The notes under the pieces are model-generated. The model was not told the DNA's origin and ran no database searches. It saw only the letters and a list, made by a program, of their open reading frames with translations. From Halioxenophilus sp033283405 (lineage in GTDB: Bacteria > Pseudomonadota > Gammaproteobacteria > Pseudomonadales > Cellvibrionaceae): 64,000 nt of DNA. Position 1 is the first letter of the stretch; each line of letters opens with the position of its first letter. Below, piece by piece: positions 61,083 through 64,000 of this stretch. The position numbers and the translations under genes were made by a program. The stretch is from positions 248,001 through 312,000 of the forward strand of contig NZ_JAWMQR010000003.1 of assembly GCF_033283405.1 (NCBI RefSeq), given 5' to 3'.

Positions 61083-63488
61083 CTATGACTCCCCAACTCC
61101 ATCTTTGCTAAGTGTGCTGCCGGCGCGTTGGCCAGCTCCATCCGCTCTTGCCTGGCCGCATAAAATTGGCGCCAACAGCAGACTAACCAAAATTCCCACC
61201 AATACCGTCTCGCCAAACGCCGAGACCGCCGGGGTTTCACTCAGCGCCAACAAACCAAACGACAACAGGGTCGTCAGTGCCGAAAGAATAATTGCCAACA
61301 GGGTTCGCTGGCGATGGCGACTGCCCTCTTCCAGAAAGAGTGTGTAGTCGATGCCGATACCCAGTACCAGGAGCATCGCCAACAGGTGGAATATATTGAG
61401 CGCGTGGCCCGTCCACCCCAAGACGGCCAGCGCCAGGATTACCGCCGCCAGGGGCGGTGTCACAATGCGCAATGATAGGCGCGGCCCATAACGCAGGCAG
61501 AGCAGCAGATAAATCGCCGTGTAGGATAGCATGACTAACAGGGCCGAACGCTGGCGATATTTGCTAAGCAGCGTAGAGATATCGCTCACCTTATCCACCA
61601 GCGAAACGCCGGCCTGACCGTCGGCCAACGGCGCGAGCGTTCCCGGCTTGGCGGCATAGAGGGCGATCACCGAGGCGTAGCCGCGTTCGGTTTTGCCTAA
61701 CCAAAGGTGGCGCCAGGGGCGGCTGCCATCGCTCTGCCACCACTGTTCAAAGTTAAGCGGCTGGAAGGCGCCGGCTTGATAGCGCTGTTGAAAGTGATCG
61801 ATGGTCTCACCAGCCAAGCCCAAGGCCGCAGCATAATTGGCCAGCAGTTGAGGCTGCCCGGCCAGTTCGCGCTTAACCAACTGCCAGTCGGACTGTTGCT
61901 GGGCAACCGTTGGCAGGTGCGCACTCAAGGCATCGAAGCGGGCGAGAGATCCCTGCCCCTGCAACGCCTGTAATTGCGGAATCAACGCGCTCTCCCGCGC
62001 CAGTACCTGCTCGGCATCGCGACCCTCCACCAGCAGAAACTGATTGGAGAGCCCCACGCCCAAAATCTCGGCCAGGCGCTGCTCTTCGGCGCGCAGGTTG
62101 GCCGGCACGCTCTGTAACAGACGAATATCGTCATCCACCTGCAAGCGGCTAACACCGCTGACGGCAAAGACCACCAGCCCCAGGGTTGCCAGCCAGCCCC
62201 AGGGTTGCCGCCAGCGCAGGCCGGCAGAGAGCAGCCCGGACCAGAGCAGCCAACGGCTCTCGTGATGGCCGGAGGCGCCTCCGGCCAAGTAAGGGAAAAG
62301 GCAAACCACCGTTAAAAAGGCCGCCGTCAGCCCCACCGTGGAGAAGAGCGCCAACTGCTGCATCCCCGGAAAGGGGGCAAAGCAGAGGCTGGCGTAGCCG
62401 AGCACACTGGTGATCAAGCCCAGTAGAATGCCGTTAAAGATATTGCGCACCCCCAAATCGCCCCGCCACTGACTGCCGCCACCTAAGCGGTCACAGAAGT
62501 AGTGGAAGGAGTAGTCGATGGAGATACCAATCAGGCTGGCGCCAAACACCAGGGTCAGCAGGTGCACAGAGCCAAACAGCCACTGGCAGGCGACAAAGGC
62601 GGCCAAAAAGCCCACACCAATGGGCAACAGGCTTACCAACAGCGGCTTGCCCGCGCGAAATACCACCACCAATAACAGCACCACGCCCAGCAGCGAGCCG
62701 ATGCCAATGGTGGAGATCTCTTTCTGGGCCGACGCCACCCCGGCGGCGGCGTAGCGCACCATGCCCACATTGAGCAGCTCCACCTCCGGAAACTGAGCCC
62801 TCACCCCGGCTAACGCCTGCGCCACCGCCGGCAGAAATTCACGTTGCAAGGTCATGGAGAAGGGGGAGTCGGCCAACGTCAGATTGAGCAGCACATAGTG
62901 CCGGCCATGGTGCTCAGCGGTGATCACCCCCTGGCGCAGGGAGACCTTCTCCTGGCCCTGAGCCAACCCCAGAGCAAACCGGTAAAAGAGCAGCAGTGGA
63001 TCGTCTGCCAACACCGCCGAGTTGACCGCCGCCATGGGCGAGTAGAGCAGTTGCAGATTTTGTCGCACCAGCGCCTCGCCGCCTTGGGTTTGCAGCAGTG
63101 CCCGGGTGTCCGCGTCGAGCAGTTGCCCCCGGTAGGGCAGATAGGGGGCAAGCATGGCGCGTTGACGGTCGTCGTTAATTCGGTACTCCAGCTCGGCAAT
63201 GCCCGGCACCTCGGCCAGGGCGTCGGCCAGCTGATCAGCGGCGGCCACCGCCTGGCTGAGGCTCTCGGCCCCCACCACCAGCAGGTGGCGCTGGGCCAGG
63301 GACTGGTTAAAGCGGTTGCTGGCCTCGGCCACGATCGGGTCCTGCTCGGTCACCGGCAACAGTGCCAAAATGTCGGTCTCCACCTCTATGCCGCGCAGCC
63401 ACTGCAGCGCCAAGAGCAGGCTCAGCAACGCCATCATCACCAGCCACAACTTAGGGGTGAGCCAGCGCAGCAACCACTCAGAAGGCAT
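61083..63488 (-). CDS. MMPL/RND-family exporter (ApeM-like)
   Basis: An 801-residue membrane protein with the duplicated RND plan. TM1 (about residues 14-32) is followed by a large periplasmic loop and a cluster of five helices containing the motif SIDYSFHYF. A second loop and a second cluster follow, containing GIDYTLFLEEG. These paired acidic-aromatic motifs are typical of MMPL exporters. It probably moves the polyene product or its lipid ester toward the outer membrane with the LolA-like and DUF3261 proteins. ATG 63488 overlaps the LolA-like stop by 11 bases. Confidence 0.93.
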   Translation of the reverse strand: MPSEWLLRWLTPKLWLVMMALLSLLLALQWLRGIEVETDILALLPVTEQDPIVAEASNRFNQSLAQRHLLVVGAESLSQAVAAADQLADALAEVPGIAELEYRINDDRQRAMLAPYLPYRGQLLDADTRALLQTQGGEALVRQNLQLLYSPMAAVNSAVLADDPLLLFYRFALGLAQGQEKVSLRQGVITAEHHGRHYVLLNLTLADSPFSMTLQREFLPAVAQALAGVRAQFPEVELLNVGMVRYAAAGVASAQKEISTIGIGSLLGVVLLLVVVFRAGKPLLVSLLPIGVGFLAAFVACQWLFGSVHLLTLVFGASLIGISIDYSFHYFCDRLGGGSQWRGDLGVRNIFNGILLGLITSVLGYASLCFAPFPGMQQLALFSTVGLTAAFLTVVCLFPYLAGGASGHHESRWLLWSGLLSAGLRWRQPWGWLATLGLVVFAVSGVSRLQVDDDIRLLQSVPANLRAEEQRLAEILGVGLSNQFLLVEGRDAEQVLARESALIPQLQALQGQGSLARFDALSAHLPTVAQQQSDWQLVKRELAGQPQLLANYAAALGLAGETIDHFQQRYQAGAFQPLNFEQWWQSDGSRPWRHLWLGKTERGYASVIALYAAKPGTLAPLADGQAGVSLVDKVSDISTLLSKYRQRSALLVMLSYTAIYLLLCLRYGPRLSLRIVTPPLAAVILALAVLGWTGHALNIFHLLAMLLVLGIGIDYTLFLEEGSRHRQRTLLAIILSALTTLLSFGLLALSETPAVSAFGETVLVGILVSLLLAPILCGQARADGAGQRAGSTLSKDGVGES

Positions 63489-64000
63489 AGAGTGCCCGTT
63501 CCTGGTCAGTGAGCGCACCCGCGCCCGGTCGCTGATCAAAAAAGTCGATGGTGGTGGTGTCTCCGGCCTGGTCGGTCATGGTCACCTGGTTAATATCATC
63601 GACACCGTCAATCACAATTTGGCTAAGCACCGCCCGCAGCTGCGCCTCTTTCGGCACCAGGGTGATCTGCCAGGCGTCAGCCATCGGCGCCAGGCTGACA
63701 GAAAACTCCTGTTGCAGGCCGTTGAGATCGCCCGATAACACCTGAAAGAAGACCTTGGCAAATCCGAAGGCCACCGGCTGTTGGGCGGCGGTCACCACCG
63801 ATTTCTGACTGCCGTTAAGCTGCACCACCTGTTCATTGTTCATCAACAGGGTGCTGGCGAAAGGGGTTTCTATATGCCAGTAGAGCCCGAGCGCCCGGTC
63901 GAAGATCATCTCACCTTCGCTCACCAGCGGCCGCGACAACAGGCGCATGGCCTTGGTTTGACGAAACCGGCTGCGCACGGGTTCATCCCGGGCCAGCCGC
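63478..64000 (-). CDS. LolA-like periplasmic carrier (N-terminus off window)
   Basis: About 174 C-terminal residues are present; the frame is open to the right edge, so the signal peptide is missing. The RFRQTKAMRLLSRPLVSEG start and the strands MIFDRALGLYWHIETPF and FFDQRPGAG fit the LolA-like proteins of aryl polyene clusters (ApeL type). It would carry a hydrophobic product across the periplasm from the MMPL exporter to the outer membrane. The GTG at 63978 in this frame is internal, not the true start. Confidence 0.87.
   Translation of the reverse strand, partial: RLARDEPVRSRFRQTKAMRLLSRPLVSEGEMIFDRALGLYWHIETPFASTLLMNNEQVVQLNGSQKSVVTAAQQPVAFGFAKVFFQVLSGDLNGLQQEFSVSLAPMADAWQITLVPKEAQLRAVLSQIVIDGVDDINQVTMTDQAGDTTTIDFFDQRPGAGALTDQERALYAF

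Noticed and set aside
62844..63512. 222-codon + strand frame
   Set aside because: It is antisense to the MMPL exporter, rich in Gln and His, with no domain.
1..64000. tRNA, rRNA, CRISPR arrays, IS elements
   Set aside because: No cloverleaf with CCA end, rRNA core sequence, regularly spaced repeats or transposase motifs were noticed in reading both strands.

Overview
The window looks like a chromosomal segment of an aerobic Gram-negative bacterium, most likely a marine gammaproteobacterium. The evidence is a TonB-dependent outer-membrane receptor, a LolA/MMPL export system, long runs of CoA-linked catabolic genes and moderate GC. No rRNA, tRNA, CRISPR array, insertion sequence or replication origin was seen. 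The taxonomic placement is inference from gene content.

Region 1 (1-52.5 kb) is one large accessory catabolic cluster in many short operons on both strands. It encodes: uptake (TonB receptor 24713-27118; three related MFS carriers); four AMP-forming acyl-CoA synthetases; two pairs of acyl-CoA dehydrogenases arranged like the heteromeric enzymes of steroid side-chain degradation; an enoyl-CoA hydratase, an R-specific MaoC hydratase and an MFE2-type dehydrogenase; two DUF35-plus-thiolase/aldolase modules; a P450 and a 2Fe-2S ferredoxin; a Rieske oxygenase alpha subunit; two Baeyer-Villiger-type flavin monooxygenases; hydrolases (HSL-type, cyclase-type, two amidohydrolases); an alcohol and an aldehyde dehydrogenase; an APH-type kinase; an LLM flavoenzyme; a sulfotransferase; several NTF2/SnoaL-fold proteins; and two TetR regulators. 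Together these suggest oxidation and ring opening of a polycyclic or branched terpenoid- or steroid-like ketone followed by beta-oxidation. Standard steroid nucleus genes (KstD, HsaABCD-like) are not visible, so the substrate is unknown.

The cluster appears to be coordinated. A 19-bp palindrome, AAN-TRAC-N5-GTYA-NTT, occurs in at least eight promoter regions: before the LLM enzyme, an MFS carrier, the TonB receptor, the acyl-CoA dehydrogenase/monooxygenase pair, the hydrolase/ferredoxin pair, the cyclase-type hydrolase, the thiolase module/ligase pair, and (slightly degenerate) the TetR gene at 51859-52479. In several cases it covers the -35 box. It was found by eye and is the strongest unexplained signal here. 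A second, unrelated 37-bp perfect inverted repeat precedes the amidohydrolase-TetR operon at 16.4-18.9 kb.

Region 2 (53.2-64 kb) is visibly richer in GC and is a separate unit. A B12-binding radical SAM gene and a small BamE-like secreted protein lie on the + strand. They converge on a tightly coupled minus-strand operon: LolA-like, MMPL exporter, FAD oxidoreductase, DUF3261 lipoprotein, ketosynthase, dehydratase, ketoreductase, ketosynthase. This order matches the distal half of aryl polyene (xanthomonadin-like) pigment clusters. The acyl carrier proteins and starter-unit genes should lie beyond base 64000.
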